Both the position numbers and the translations under genes were made by a program. Below, in pieces: positions 1-8,623 of a stretch of 64,000 bases of DNA. The notes beneath the pieces were generated by a model. It was not told the DNA's origin. It saw nothing but the letters and a program-made list of their open reading frames with translations, and did not search any database. Each line of letters opens with the position of its first letter. The stretch's first letter is position 1. Origin of the DNA: Pseudomonas tremae (lineage in GTDB: Bacteria > Pseudomonadota > Gammaproteobacteria > Pseudomonadales > Pseudomonadaceae); assembly GCF_001401155.1 (NCBI RefSeq), contig NZ_LJRO01000079.1:144249-208248 (forward strand). Reading direction: 5' to 3'.

Positions 1-778
1 ACACTTTCACCAGTAAGCTCGCGGTGTTCTGATCGGTATCAAAGGAGCTTGTATCCTTGATGCCGTATTTGTTGGTCCAGTAGTCGTACTCGATACCGAC
101 ATAGAGCTGGCGTTCCGGGTAGTTCAGTGCTTTGCCGAGGTCATACTTGATCTGCGGGTTGAAGTGCAGGTTGGAGTGGTAAGTGCCACGTGAGGTCTTG
201 TCATTGTCCACCACCCAGTCCATGAACCCGTCGATCAGCACGTCCGATTTACCGACGGGAATGGTGTAGGACCAGACTGGAGTAATCTGCCATACGCCGT
301 CACCCGGCCGATTGCCTTCGGTCTGGCGCTGGTAGAAGTTCAGCTGGAAGTAGTCGAAGCCCGGGATTTTCAAGTCAAAGGCCGGACCGATAAGGTACGA
401 CTCGTTATCGCCTTCACCAAACTCGTAAGTTGCAGCGATCAACACATCGCTGATCGGCCCGAATTCAAACTTCTGACCAAAGATCTTGCCCAGCGACAGC
501 CGTGGCGAGAACTCGCCGTAGTAGGTGTTATCGCCAGCCGTTGCGTCTTTCTTGCCGTTGTAGAAGATCTTGTCGACGAAGAAGAAGTTATCGCCGTATT
601 TCCAGCTGTCCGCATGCTCGAATGTGAAAGTCTGCTGATTTTCCGGATTCACAGCAAAGTCTCGTCCATTGAGATAGGTGAGGCTATTGCTCTGCCACTG
701 GAAGATATCCCCTGCCATGACGGGTGCGGCGGACAGCAGACTGCTGGCCAGTAACACGCTGGAAAACGTACGGTTCAT
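1..778 (-). CDS. Tsx/OmpK-family outer-membrane nucleoside channel (3' end cut by window)
   Basis: The reading frame starts with ATG at 778 and stays open to base 1, giving about 259 residues; family members normally end in a short aromatic-terminated strand, so only a few residues should be missing. A typical signal peptide covers residues 1-22 (MNRTFSSVLLASSLLSA then PVMAG). The mature part is rich in alternating aromatic and polar beta-strands and contains family-like stretches such as FFFVDKIFYNG, YGEFSPRLSLGKI and YVGIEYDYWTNKYGI. The role known for the family is passive uptake of nucleosides through the outer membrane. Next to a purine degradation cluster this suggests purine nucleoside or base uptake, which is inference. 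It is transcribed away from its upstream region at 779-1143. Confidence 0.85.
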   Translation of the reverse strand, partial: MNRTFSSVLLASSLLSAAPVMAGDIFQWQSNSLTYLNGRDFAVNPENQQTFTFEHADSWKYGDNFFFVDKIFYNGKKDATAGDNTYYGEFSPRLSLGKIFGQKFEFGPISDVLIAATYEFGEGDNESYLIGPAFDLKIPGFDYFQLNFYQRQTEGNRPGDGVWQITPVWSYTIPVGKSDVLIDGFMDWVVDNDKTSRGTYHSNLHFNPQIKYDLGKALNYPERQLYVGIEYDYWTNKYGIKDTSSFDTDQNTASLLVKV

Positions 779-1143
779 GCGGTGGGTCCCTTGATATGGA
801 TCATGATTTTGCAGACTGGCGTTCTGTAAGTGACGCCTTGTCTGGTGGAGCGATAATTTGTCTGTCTGGTCAGTTTTATGTTGTTAGCAAGAGCTGCGCC
901 AACCCATGAAAAAATTCAACTAATCTCCAGGCCGATGCTGAGAGTGTCGGTTTTAAGTGGTTTTTCAAGCCGACAGGGCCCTGAGTGCTCAGTCAGCCAG
1001 TTGGCTGTCCGGGCACATTCAATGTAAGGGCAGGTGAAGGTGCAGTTTCGCAGCGGCGGCGGAGGATACTGACTCGCATCACCCAGCTCAAGTGCTTCAG
1101 GGCAGGGCGCCTGGAGCGAAAACAGGGCAAACGCCTGATTGGG
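779..1143. other. 365-base gap: promoter region of the Tsx-like gene and tail of the puuD operon
   Basis: No convincing gene is present; the long plus-strand frame that runs through here is the shadow of puuD. Two copies of a TTGTCTGGT-like string lie at about 839 and 858-870, the second continuing to CTGGTCAGTT (866-875). A related CTGGTCAGTT occurs at 5768-5777 between puuE and uraH. FCD-type GntR regulators of the FadR subgroup use TGGTC half-sites, so this could be an operator shared by the purine genes. That is inference from one short match. Confidence 0.35.
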
Positions 1144-2421
1144 TCAGTTGATGTGCGCGCCCTGATCGATCCATGCACCTACCAGATCACGCTCCTGCTG
1201 GGTCATCTGAGTGATATTGCCCAGCGGCATGATGGGCGCGGTAATCGCTTGTGCCTTGATGCGGGGTGCCTGTTGCCGGATCTGCTCGGGCGTATCGAAC
1301 ATTACCCCTGCCGGGGCGACGCTGAACAGTTGGCTGGTGGGGTTGGCCGAGTGGCAGACCGAGCAGCGTTGCTGGATTACCTCATGCACCTTGGTGAAAT
1401 CCGCATCGGCAACCTTGGCAGGTTCTGCCTGGACGGCCGGAGCCACCGCTTCTGCAGGCTTCTCGTCGGCCCGGTGACCGCCCACGGCGGTACCCGGCAG
1501 CGGCTGGTAGACGATCTTCGCGGACGGTTGTTCGGGGCCTGTGACATACGCCAGGCAAAGCATGCCCAGCGCGGCGACCGGCAGGGTCCAGGCGAATCGG
1601 TGACTGTCATGCCGTGTATTGAAATAGTGCCGCACCAGCACAGCCAGCAGCGCGATACCGGCCAGGATCAGCCAGTTGTACTGACTGCCATAAGTACTTG
1701 GAAAATGGTTGCTGATCATGATGAACAGCACCGGCAGGGTGAAGTAATTATTGTGCCGCGAACGCAGCAGGCCCTTGGCCGGCAGGCTTGGGTCCGGGGT
1801 GCGGTTCTCGGCAATGGCGGCCACCAATGCGCGTTGCGCCGGCATGATGATGCGAAACACGTTACCGACCATGATGGTGCCCATGATCGCGCCCACGTGC
1901 AGATAGGCACCACGGCCGCTGAATATCTTGCTGAAACCGTAGGCTGCCGCGACCAGCAGCACAAACAGCACTACGCCCAGCAGCGCGGGGCGTTTGCCCA
2001 GTGGCGAGTCGCACAGAAAGCTGTAGACAAACCAGCCAACGAACAACGAACCCAGACCGATATGCACGCCTTCGGCACCGCTCAGGCTGCTACCAGGTGC
2101 CAGCAGGTACAGTGTCGGGTTGGCGTAAAACACCACACACAGCAGTGCAACCCCCGACAGCCAGGTTGAATAGGCTTCCCATTTGAACCAGTGCAGGTTC
2201 TCCGGCATGGTCGGTGGCGCAAGCTTGTATTTTTCCAAGTGATAGATGCCGCCGCCGTGGATCGCCCACAGGTCGCCCGACAGCCCGTCACGAGGGTTGC
2301 TGCGATTGAGGTTGTTCTCGAGCCAGACGAAGTAGAACGATGCGCCGATCCAGGCGACACCCACAATCATGTGAATCCAGCGCACGCCCAGGTTCAGCCA
2401 TTCCATCAGATGTGCCAGCAC
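1144..2421 (-). CDS. puuD: Urate hydroxylase PuuD (membrane urate oxidase with cytochrome c domain)
   Basis: The 425-residue product oxidises urate to 5-hydroxyisourate in the inner membrane, the cofactor-linked alternative to uricase. Residues about 1-310 form a hydrophobic PuuD domain with about eight membrane segments (for example WIHMIVGVAWIGASFYFVW near the N-terminus). A linker rich in Ala and Pro leads to a C-terminal cytochrome c domain with the haem motif CSVCH at 353-357 and a candidate Met ligand in APIMPLGN near 398. The start is GTG at 2421, supported by GGAAGG nine bases upstream inside the end of allA, whose TAA is at 2427-2429. It is the last gene of puuE-uraD-alc-allA-puuD. 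Electrons presumably pass through its own haem to the respiratory chain. Confidence 0.93.
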   Translation of the reverse strand: MLAHLMEWLNLGVRWIHMIVGVAWIGASFYFVWLENNLNRSNPRDGLSGDLWAIHGGGIYHLEKYKLAPPTMPENLHWFKWEAYSTWLSGVALLCVVFYANPTLYLLAPGSSLSGAEGVHIGLGSLFVGWFVYSFLCDSPLGKRPALLGVVLFVLLVAAAYGFSKIFSGRGAYLHVGAIMGTIMVGNVFRIIMPAQRALVAAIAENRTPDPSLPAKGLLRSRHNNYFTLPVLFIMISNHFPSTYGSQYNWLILAGIALLAVLVRHYFNTRHDSHRFAWTLPVAALGMLCLAYVTGPEQPSAKIVYQPLPGTAVGGHRADEKPAEAVAPAVQAEPAKVADADFTKVHEVIQQRCSVCHSANPTSQLFSVAPAGVMFDTPEQIRQQAPRIKAQAITAPIMPLGNITQMTQQERDLVGAWIDQGAHIN

Positions 2422-2426
2422 GGTTC

Positions 2427-2939
2427 TTACCCTTCCAGCGGGTTTGGGTCGAGCACCAGCCGCTGGCTCTCGACAAAGTAATGTTCGTCGCAGTTGTTGC
2501 CGGAGCCACTGCGATCAACCACCAGAAAGTCATCCTGTTTTTCGATCGTCAGTACCGGATGGTGCCAGACGCCTCGATGGTAATTGATGCCCTGTCTGCC
2601 GTTTGTGACGAAGGCGCGCGTCAGCTCTGGCTCAGGCGCGTCGCCAACCGGCGCGACCACGATCAGAAAGGGCTTGCCGAGCAGCGGGATGAACGCCTGG
2701 CTGCCCAATGGGTGGCGCTCCAGCATGCCGATGGTCAACGGCATCTGCAGCGCCTGGGCGCGGAAAATGCTGATGATCGCTTTGTCATCCGGTTGCGCCG
2801 TCTCAACCTCGGCCAGACGATGAAAGCGCATGGTCGAACCGTTGTTGATCATGAAGTGATCGCTGCCGTCGGTTTCGATGACATCACCGAATGGCGCAAA
2901 GGCTTCCTTGGTCAGTGGCTCGATTGTCAGTTTGCGCAT
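2427..2939 (-). CDS. allA: Ureidoglycolate lyase
   Basis: This 170-residue protein has the length and sequence style of AllA, which splits ureidoglycolate into glyoxylate and urea, the last step of the allantoate branch. Recognisable parts are the N-terminal LTIEPLTKEAFAPFGDVIE, the middle FRAQALQMPLTIGMLERHP, and WHHPVLTIE followed by DDFLVVDRSGSGNNCDE near the C-terminus, with the His and Glu residues of the cupin-like core. It follows alc after a 188-base gap that contains a dispersed repeat, and its end lies only five bases before the puuD GTG, so the two are probably translated from one message. Confidence 0.93.
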   Translation of the reverse strand: MRKLTIEPLTKEAFAPFGDVIETDGSDHFMINNGSTMRFHRLAEVETAQPDDKAIISIFRAQALQMPLTIGMLERHPLGSQAFIPLLGKPFLIVVAPVGDAPEPELTRAFVTNGRQGINYHRGVWHHPVLTIEKQDDFLVVDRSGSGNNCDEHYFVESQRLVLDPNPLEG

Positions 2940-3041
2940 GCGGATTCTTCTTTAATGGTTTCGGAGTTAGTCATTTGCATGTTCATACTCATGGCTATCG
3001 TGCCAATGCCCGGCGTCACGACTCTACGCACAACCACACAT

Positions 3042-3097
3042 CCTGGATCGGACGCAGAGCGTCCAGAACTGCATTCCCACGCAGAGCGCGGGAATGT
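3042..3097. repeat. Dispersed repeat, copy A (between alc and allA)
   Basis: The segment contains GGACGCAGAGCGTCCAGAA followed by CTGCATTCCCACGC and a short GC arm. Closely related copies lie near 7221, 21558, 49495 and 60929, and a diverged one near 31764. GGACGCAGAGCGTCC is itself a near-perfect inverted repeat and could fold in the transcript between alc and allA. Confidence 0.75.
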
Positions 3098-3127
3098 CTT
3101 TTGCCTGTTGCTGCCTCCCGTTGCGTT

Positions 3128-4123
3128 TTATCTGGACACCTTGCCCAGCACCCGCAGCCTGCTCACACCGCCGTCCGGGAATACGTTCAGGCGGATGTGG
3201 GTGATCGGGCCGATGGCTTTGATCTGCTCGGCGAACTCGTGCTCGGCGTGCATGGTCAGCTTCTGGCTTGGCAGCAGTTCGCGCCAGAACAGGCTCTGAG
3301 TTTCTATCTGGTTGTCGGTGCCACCCTTGACCAGGGCGCCCTGAATCGAGCAGCTGTCCGGGTAGTTGCCCTTGAAGTGCAGGGTGTCGACGATGACTTT
3401 TTCGACTTCGCCCTGATGCCCTAGCGCCACGATGACCCAGTCGTTGCCCGGTGTACGACGGCGTGCGGTTTCCCAGCCGTCGCCCATATTCACGCCACGG
3501 CCCGGGTTGAGGATGTTGCTCATGCTGCCGTAATGCTCGTCCGAGCAGGCAATTGAACGGCCGCCATTGAGCGCGGCAACCAGGTCGATCTGTTCGTCTT
3601 CGCTGACTTTCGACCAATCGCGATGCGGCACGCCGTACACCCGCAGGCGCGCTACGCCACCATCAGGGTAGATGTTGAAGCGCAAATGGCTGAATGGCTG
3701 ATCGTGACTGATCTCGTGATAGTGGTGGCTGTTGCCTTGCAGTTCTACCGACGGCAGCACTTCGGTCCACGCAGTGTTTTCGTCCGGTTCGCCAGCGGCT
3801 AGAAAACACGCTTCCAGCGAAGCCGAAGGCGGGAAGTTTCCGGTGAAGAACGAGGTGTCGATGTCCACGCCTTTTATCGTGCCTGCCACGCCCAGGCGAA
3901 TCACCGCGCTGTCATAGCCTTCGAAACGCTTGCGACGCGATTCCCAACCATCCATCCATTTGCCGTTGTCGTCGAACACACCTTCTTTCCAGACCGCGGG
4001 AGTTGGCTGGAACAGTCGATTGGCATCAGCGAACCAGTCATCGGTGACCGACAGGATCTTTGTGCCCAGGCGTGCGTCGGCCAGGTTCACGAACTTCTCG
4101 AACGGTGCGGCGTAAACTTTCAT
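3128..4123 (-). CDS. alc: Allantoicase
   Basis: The 331-residue product hydrolyses allantoate to ureidoglycolate and urea. The family is built from two tandem copies of one beta-sandwich domain, and this is visible here: [20 protein letters not shown] near residue 95 is echoed by [19 protein letters not shown] near 250, and [21 protein letters not shown] near 155 by [21 protein letters not shown] at the C-terminus. N-terminal [20 protein letters not shown] is typical of the family. The gene lies 26 bases after uraD in the minus-strand operon. No cofactor other than a metal in some homologues is expected. Confidence 0.95.
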   Translation of the reverse strand: MKVYAAPFEKFVNLADARLGTKILSVTDDWFADANRLFQPTPAVWKEGVFDDNGKWMDGWESRRKRFEGYDSAVIRLGVAGTIKGVDIDTSFFTGNFPPSASLEACFLAAGEPDENTAWTEVLPSVELQGNSHHYHEISHDQPFSHLRFNIYPDGGVARLRVYGVPHRDWSKVSEDEQIDLVAALNGGRSIACSDEHYGSMSNILNPGRGVNMGDGWETARRRTPGNDWVIVALGHQGEVEKVIVDTLHFKGNYPDSCSIQGALVKGGTDNQIETQSLFWRELLPSQKLTMHAEHEFAEQIKAIGPITHIRLNVFPDGGVSRLRVLGKVSR

Positions 4124-4149
4124 GCTTTTTGTCTGCCTTCTGAATACGG

Positions 4150-4680
4150 TTATGACTGCGACGCTTGAAGCGCCTGTAGACGAAACAGTGCGATCTTATT
4201 GATCTCGGCCAAGGCACAAGCGAACTCGGCCTCGGGCGAGTGGTGGATGCGTTGCTCGAACGCCGCGAGAATCCTGTGTCTGTCGCTGCCCTTGACCGCC
4301 ATGATGAACGGAAAGCCGAAGCGCGCCTTGTAAGCTTCGTTCAGCTCGGTAAAACGCTGAAACTCTTCAGGCGTGCATAGGTGGATCCCTGCACCCGCCT
4401 GCTCATCGGTACTCGCCTGAGTCAGCTCGCCCCGGACGGCAGCCTTGCCTGCCAGGTCCGGGTGAGCATTGATCAGCGCAAGTTGCTGCTCGTGGGTGGC
4501 ACGCAGCAGGATATCGCTCATGCGTGCATGCAGTGTGTCGAGCTGATCAAGCTCCGGGCCTGCGCCCTGGTCAAACGCCTGTTGCGCAATCCAGGGTGAG
4601 TGCTCGTAGATATCGGCGAATGTTGCTACAAATGCGTCGCGGCTCAGAGTCGATGGTTTCAAATGCGGTAACGCGTTCAT
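4150..4680 (-). CDS. uraD: OHCU decarboxylase
   Basis: The 176-residue protein matches 2-oxo-4-hydroxy-4-carboxy-5-ureidoimidazoline decarboxylase, which forms S-allantoin from the HIU hydrolase product. Family features visible are SPWIAQQAF near the N-terminus, [12 protein letters not shown] around residue 67 with the catalytic-type His, and the stretch [20 protein letters not shown] followed by [14 protein letters not shown]. Its ATG at 4680 overlaps the puuE stop by four bases, so translation is coupled. Together with uraH it completes the three-step route from urate to allantoin started by PuuD. Confidence 0.95.
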   Translation of the reverse strand: MNALPHLKPSTLSRDAFVATFADIYEHSPWIAQQAFDQGAGPELDQLDTLHARMSDILLRATHEQQLALINAHPDLAGKAAVRGELTQASTDEQAGAGIHLCTPEEFQRFTELNEAYKARFGFPFIMAVKGSDRHRILAAFEQRIHHSPEAEFACALAEINKIALFRLQALQASQS

Positions 4681-5606
4681 AGTGCCGCCTTGTCAGTAAA
4701 GGGATGTTCACTGTGCCAGTGGCGTGCGATATCGACGCGTCGAGCGAACCAGACCTGCTCGTGGCTTTTGGCGTATTCGATGAAGCGTTTGAGGGCGGCA
4801 AGGCGCGCGGGGCGGCCTATGAGGCGACAATGCAAACCGATGGAAAGCATCTTCGGCGCGTCGTCACCTTCGGCATACAGCACGTCGAAAGCGTCTTTCA
4901 AATACTGAAAAAACTGCTCGCCATTGTTGAAGCCCTGCACCTGGGTGAAGCGCATGTCATTGGTGTCCAGCGTGTAGGGGATCACCAGATGAGCTTTGCC
5001 GGTTGGGTTGTTCGGCTCCCAGTAGGGCAGGTCGTCGTCGTAGGTGTCGCAATCGTAGAGAAAGCCGCCTTCTTCCATGACCAGCCGCCGCGTGTTCGGT
5101 CCGGTGCGCCCGGTGTACCAGCCCAGCGGACGTTCGCCGCTGATCTCGGTCAGGATCTGAATCGCCTGGCGCATGTGTTCCCGCTCCTCGGCCTCGTCCA
5201 TGTTCTGATAGTCGATCCAGCGATAGCCGTGGCTGCAGATTTCATGACCGTCAGCGACCATCGTGCGGATCACGTCCGGGTGACGCTGCGCCGCCATGGC
5301 GACGGCGAAGATGGTCAGGGGAATATCGAGCTGCCTGAACAGCTTGAGAATGCGCCAAACGCCAGCACGACTGCCGTACTCGTACAGCGACTCCATGCTC
5401 ATGTTGCGCTGGCCTTGCAGTGGCTGCGCAGCGACCATCTCGGACAGAAAGGCTTCGGATTCCTTGTCGCCATGCAGGACGTTGCGCTCGCCACCTTCCT
5501 CGTAATTCAGCACGAAAGACAAAGCGATGCGCGCATTGCCCGGCCATCGAGGGTGAGGCGGGTTGCTGCCGTAACCGATCAGGTCGCGTGGGTAGTCAGC
5601 GCTCAC
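4677..5606 (-). CDS. puuE: Allantoinase PuuE (polysaccharide-deacetylase fold)
   Basis: The 309-residue protein belongs to the PuuE type of allantoinase, unrelated to the amidohydrolase AllB, and opens allantoin to allantoate. The start MSADYPRDLIGYGSNPPHP and the string FVLNYEEGGERNVLHGD are characteristic. The deacetylase-like core shows ADGHEICSHGYRWIDYQ near residue 115 and GWYTGRTGPNTRRL near 160. It is the first gene of the minus-strand operon puuE-uraD-alc-allA-puuD. The predicted promoter lies at 5677-5704, overlapped by an ATTGTATACAAT palindrome. Confidence 0.95.
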   Translation of the reverse strand: MSADYPRDLIGYGSNPPHPRWPGNARIALSFVLNYEEGGERNVLHGDKESEAFLSEMVAAQPLQGQRNMSMESLYEYGSRAGVWRILKLFRQLDIPLTIFAVAMAAQRHPDVIRTMVADGHEICSHGYRWIDYQNMDEAEEREHMRQAIQILTEISGERPLGWYTGRTGPNTRRLVMEEGGFLYDCDTYDDDLPYWEPNNPTGKAHLVIPYTLDTNDMRFTQVQGFNNGEQFFQYLKDAFDVLYAEGDDAPKMLSIGLHCRLIGRPARLAALKRFIEYAKSHEQVWFARRVDIARHWHSEHPFTDKAAL

Positions 5607-5674
5607 TGCAAGCTTCCTTATGTGCGTGATATCAAGTGCAATGCCAGAAGCAGGCGAGGCAGTGCAGGGTAAAG

Positions 5675-5686
5675 ATTGTATACAAT
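5675..5686. promoter_or_regulatory. ATTGTATACAAT palindrome, likely GntR-family operator
   Basis: This is a perfect 12-base palindrome in the divergent puuE/uraH region. TTGTATACAA-type palindromes are typical targets of GntR regulators with FCD domains, and such a regulator is encoded nearby at 6450-7199. A weaker match, TGTGTACAAT, precedes that regulator gene itself at 6400-6409, which would fit autoregulation. Overlap with the predicted -10 suggests repression. Confidence 0.55.
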
Positions 5687-5704
5687 TTGTTTTGCTGGTT
5701 GTAA
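5677..5704 (-). promoter_or_regulatory. Predicted puuE operon promoter
   Basis: On the minus strand TTACAA (5704-5699) and TATACA (5682-5677) are separated by 16 bases, a plausible sigma-70 pair about 70 bases upstream of the puuE ATG. The -10 lies inside the 5675-5686 palindrome. This is a prediction by eye. Confidence 0.5.
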
Positions 5705-5977
5705 CTCTGAACTTTTCTTCACCAGGGCGGCATCATTGACAGACACTAAAGCAAGAAACCTGCCTGACTGGTCAGTTAAAACCAAAAAACCTGATAATTT
5801 TCCTTGGCTTCGCTGAAGTCGGCTTTTCCCGGTTGTCGGGGGAAGGTGTTCGAAGCGTCTTGATCATTTTTGGGTGTACAGGATTTTTCAAAACTGTCTT
5901 AATCGGTTGCAATTGAACGATGCCGGGCACTTCATTGGTGCGCTTTTTCACACTCACGGGATGCAAGGGGCGAAGTT

Positions 5978-6331
5978 TTGGGCAAATTGACCACACACGT
6001 GCTGGACTCCGCACATGGCTGTCCGGGCAGTGGCATCCGTATTGACTTGTATCGGGTTGAAGATCAGCAACTGCTGCACATCGTCAGCGTCGCGACTAAT
6101 AGTGACGGACGCTGTGACGCGGCTTTGCTGCAAGGCGATGATTACCGGTCTGGCGTTTATCAACTGCACTTTCAGGCGGGCGATTACTACCGCGCGCGAG
6201 GCGTGACGCTGAACGAGCCTGCATTTCTCGATGAAGTAGTGCTGCGCTTCGGCATTGATGCAGGTCAGGAACACTTTCACGTTCCGCTGCTAATCTCGCC
6301 TTACAGCTACTCGACCTACAGAGGCAGCTGA
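5978..6331 (+). CDS. uraH: 5-hydroxyisourate hydrolase (transthyretin-like)
   Basis: The 117-residue protein hydrolyses 5-hydroxyisourate to OHCU. The N-terminal LTTHVLDSAHGCPGSGI, the central LLQGDDYRSGVYQLHF and the C-terminal tetrapeptide YRGS after HFHVPLLISPYSYST are the transthyretin-related signatures, and the length is standard. The start is a TTG at 5978 with AAGGGG seven bases upstream; the only nearby ATG (5961) is in another frame. It is divergent from puuE and followed by an intrinsic terminator at 6338-6363, so it is probably a single-gene unit sharing the regulatory region with the puuE operon. Confidence 0.93.
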   Translation: MGKLTTHVLDSAHGCPGSGIRIDLYRVEDQQLLHIVSVATNSDGRCDAALLQGDDYRSGVYQLHFQAGDYYRARGVTLNEPAFLDEVVLRFGIDAGQEHFHVPLLISPYSYSTYRGS

Positions 6332-6337
6332 CCTCTT

Positions 6338-6363
6338 GCCCGCCCCACACTGCGGGCTTTTTT
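6338..6363 (+). terminator. Intrinsic terminator after uraH
   Basis: GCCCGC (6338-6343) pairs with GCGGGC (6352-6357) around an eight-base loop and is followed by six T residues. It lies seven bases after the uraH stop. Confidence 0.85.
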
Positions 6364-6449
6364 ACAGGCGCGTTTCCTGAGCCGCCGCTGTGGCTGCCCT
6401 GTGTACAATGCGCCAGCACCGACGCCGTAACCTCTTCGCACGAGCCTTC

Positions 6450-7199
6450 ATGAACGATCAGTCCCTGCCTCTCAAGAAACAGCCGCGCAGCCTCGACAGC
6501 GGTCGCAGCGTTACTCAGGACGATATCGTTTATGAACATATTTTCGATGCAATCCTCGAGCAGCGCCTGGCGCCGGGCACCCGGCTGAGCGAAGAGGCGC
6601 TGGGTGAGATATTCGGAGTCAGCCGCACCATCATTCGCCGTGCGCTGTCGCGGCTGGGCCATGAAGGTGTCGTGCTGCTGCGTCCCAATCGCGGCGCAGT
6701 GGTTGCCAGCCCCAGTGTTGAAGAGGCACGTCAGGTGTTCTTCGCCCGGCGCATGGTCGAGCAGGCCATTACCGAACTGGCTGTCGAACACGCCACTGCC
6801 AGGCAACTGGCCGAACTGCGGCAGATGGTCAGCGACGAGCGCGACAGCTTTGCTCGCGGTGATCGGGGGGCCGGTATTCGCCTGTCCGGCGAGTTTCATC
6901 TGCAACTGGCGGTGGCGGCGAAGAACGCACCGTTGATCAGTTTTCAGCGCAGCCTGGTGTCGCAGACATCGCTGATCATTGCCCAGTATGAAACCGGCGA
7001 CCGCACGCACTGCTCATACGACGAACACAACCAGTTGATCGACGCGATCGAAGCACGCGACGCGCCGCTGGCAGTCGAGCTGATGATGCATCACATGGAC
7101 CACATCAGCAGCAAACTCAACCTCGACGAAAGCAGCGCTTCGGATGACCTGCACGCCGTGTTCTCGCATGTACTGAGCAGAAAAAGACCGGTGCGTTGA
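6450..7199 (+). CDS. GntR-family regulator with FCD domain, beside purine catabolism genes
   Basis: The 249-residue product has an N-terminal winged helix (about 25-95, including APGTRLSEEALGEIFGVSRT and RRALSRLGHEGVVLLRPNRG) and a C-terminal all-helical FCD ligand domain (about 100-230), with the metal-binding type motif GEFHLQLAVAAKN near 153 and DEHNQLIDAIEARD near 195. I chose ATG 6450 rather than an in-frame codon at 6390, because the domain begins shortly after it and the longer start would overlap an uncoded-looking leader containing a TGTGTACAAT operator-like sequence (6400-6409). Its place between uraH and guaD suggests it senses a purine catabolite. The effector is not evident from sequence. 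Confidence 0.85.
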   Translation: MNDQSLPLKKQPRSLDSGRSVTQDDIVYEHIFDAILEQRLAPGTRLSEEALGEIFGVSRTIIRRALSRLGHEGVVLLRPNRGAVVASPSVEEARQVFFARRMVEQAITELAVEHATARQLAELRQMVSDERDSFARGDRGAGIRLSGEFHLQLAVAAKNAPLISFQRSLVSQTSLIIAQYETGDRTHCSYDEHNQLIDAIEARDAPLAVELMMHHMDHISSKLNLDESSASDDLHAVFSHVLSRKRPVR

Positions 7200-7220
7200 G
7201 GCTGCTTATCCGCAAACCTC

Positions 7221-7271
7221 TCGTTCCTCACGCTTAAGACCGGACGCAGAGCGGCCAGAAATGCATGCCAG
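7221..7271. repeat. Dispersed repeat, copy B (between GntR gene and guaD)
   Basis: TCGTTCCTCACGCTT is followed by GACCGGACGCAGAGCGGCC and AGAAATGCATGCC. The first part matches the end of the repeat in one orientation and the second matches its start in the other, so the copy looks rearranged. It fills the 103-base gap between the convergent regulator and guaD. Confidence 0.65.
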
Positions 7272-7302
7272 CCCATTGGCACGATAGCCAATCGCACTCG
7301 GT

Positions 7303-8616
7303 TCAACCTCGGTCATGCACCAGTCGTCCACCCGACCAGGTCTGCTTCACCGTCCGGTCATCGCCAATCGTCATCAGTACGAACAGAATCTCTTCAATGT
7401 CTTTCGCCTGTTTCAGTCTGTACGACAGCAGCGGCGTGGCGTTGTAATCCAGTATCAGGAAGTCGGCCTCGTTGCCAGGCTTGAGGCTGCCGACCTTGTC
7501 TTCCAGACGCAGCGCGCGTGCGCCGCCCAGTGTCGCCAGATACAGCGACTTTAAAGGGCTCAGTCGTGCGCCCTGCATCTGCATGACCTTGTAGGCTTCA
7601 TTAAGTGTCTGCAAGATCGAAAAGCTGGTTCCGCCCCCCACGTCAGTACCCATGCCGACGTTGATCTTGTGCTTCTCGGCCATCGGCAGGTTGAACAGGC
7701 CGCTGCCCAGAAACAGGTTGGAGGTGGGGCAGAATGCGATAGCCGAGCCAGCCTGCGCCAGTCGCGCGCACTGTTCGTCGCACAGGTGTACACCGTGGGC
7801 AAACACCGAGCGTTCGCTCAACAGGTTGAAGTGATCGTAGACGTCCAGATAGTGCTTGCGCTCGGGGAACAGGGCCTTGACCCACTCGATCTCCTGAAGG
7901 TTTTCGCTGATGTGGGTCTGCATGTACAGGCCGGGGTATTCGGTCAGCAACTGGCCGGCCAGGCTCAACTGCTCCGGGCTGCTGGTCGGCGCGAAGCGCG
8001 GGGTGACTGCGTAGCTCAGGCGACCCTTGCCGTGCCAGCGCTCGATCAGCGCCTTGCTGTCGGCATAACCGGATTCTGGTGTATCGACCAGATAGTTCGG
8101 TGCATTGCGGTCCATCATGACCTTGCCGGCGATCATGCGCAGGTCAAGTGCCTGCGCTGCGCTGAAAAACGCCTCCACCGACTCCTTGTGGACGCTGCCG
8201 AACACCAGCGCCGTGGTGGTGCCGTTGCGCAGCAGTTCCTTGATGAAGATGTCTGCCACCTGCGCTGAATGCTCGGCGTCAGCGAACTGGCTTTCGCAGG
8301 GGAACGTGTAGGTATTGAGCCAGTCGAGCAATTGCTCACCGTAGGAGCCGATCATGCCAGTTTGCGGCAAGTGAATGTGGGTATCGATGAAGCCCGGTGT
8401 GATCAGGGCGTCCTGATATTCGACCAGCTCGACATCACTGCCGAGGCTGTCGAGCAGATCAGCCGCATGGCCCACCGAGACGATCTTTCCGTCTTCGACC
8501 ACCAGCAACCCATCGGCAAAATACTCATATGAAGCATCGCTGGTCACTTGCGCCGGGTCGGCGATGCTGTGGACGATGGCGGCGCGGTAGGCTTTGCGGT
8601 TGACAACTGAACTCAT
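7303..8616 (-). CDS. guaD: Guanine deaminase
   Basis: The 437-residue amidohydrolase converts guanine to xanthine and ammonia, feeding xanthine dehydrogenase. Metal ligands of the family are visible: GFIDTHIHLPQTG (HxH) near residue 76, QTHISEN near 235, AHGVHLCDEQC near 273 and MGTDVGGGTSFS near 323 with the catalytic Asp. The terminal stretch TWSGGRLVHDRG is typical. It lies seven bases after xdhC and is the last gene of xdhA-xdhB-xdhC-guaD. Confidence 0.95.
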   Translation of the reverse strand: MSSVVNRKAYRAAIVHSIADPAQVTSDASYEYFADGLLVVEDGKIVSVGHAADLLDSLGSDVELVEYQDALITPGFIDTHIHLPQTGMIGSYGEQLLDWLNTYTFPCESQFADAEHSAQVADIFIKELLRNGTTTALVFGSVHKESVEAFFSAAQALDLRMIAGKVMMDRNAPNYLVDTPESGYADSKALIERWHGKGRLSYAVTPRFAPTSSPEQLSLAGQLLTEYPGLYMQTHISENLQEIEWVKALFPERKHYLDVYDHFNLLSERSVFAHGVHLCDEQCARLAQAGSAIAFCPTSNLFLGSGLFNLPMAEKHKINVGMGTDVGGGTSFSILQTLNEAYKVMQMQGARLSPLKSLYLATLGGARALRLEDKVGSLKPGNEADFLILDYNATPLLSYRLKQAKDIEEILFVLMTIGDDRTVKQTWSGGRLVHDRG

Positions 8617-8623
8617 GGCAATC

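Larger units (their letters stand above)
5607..5977. other. 371-base divergent intergenic region between puuE and uraH
   Basis: The region holds the puuE promoter and operator described separately, a CTGACTGGTCAG palindrome (5764-5775) with a FadR-like TGGTC half-site, and a GC hairpin-like CCCGGTTGTCGGGG near 5828-5841. No gene is visible. The part near 5690-5900 is AT-rich compared with the flanking genes. Confidence 0.5.

Noticed and set aside
985..2169. 394-residue open frame opposite puuD
   Set aside because: It mirrors puuD, with the Arg/Gln/His-rich composition of a shadow frame.
4704..5672. 322-residue open frame opposite puuE
   Set aside because: It mirrors puuE and shows no family features.
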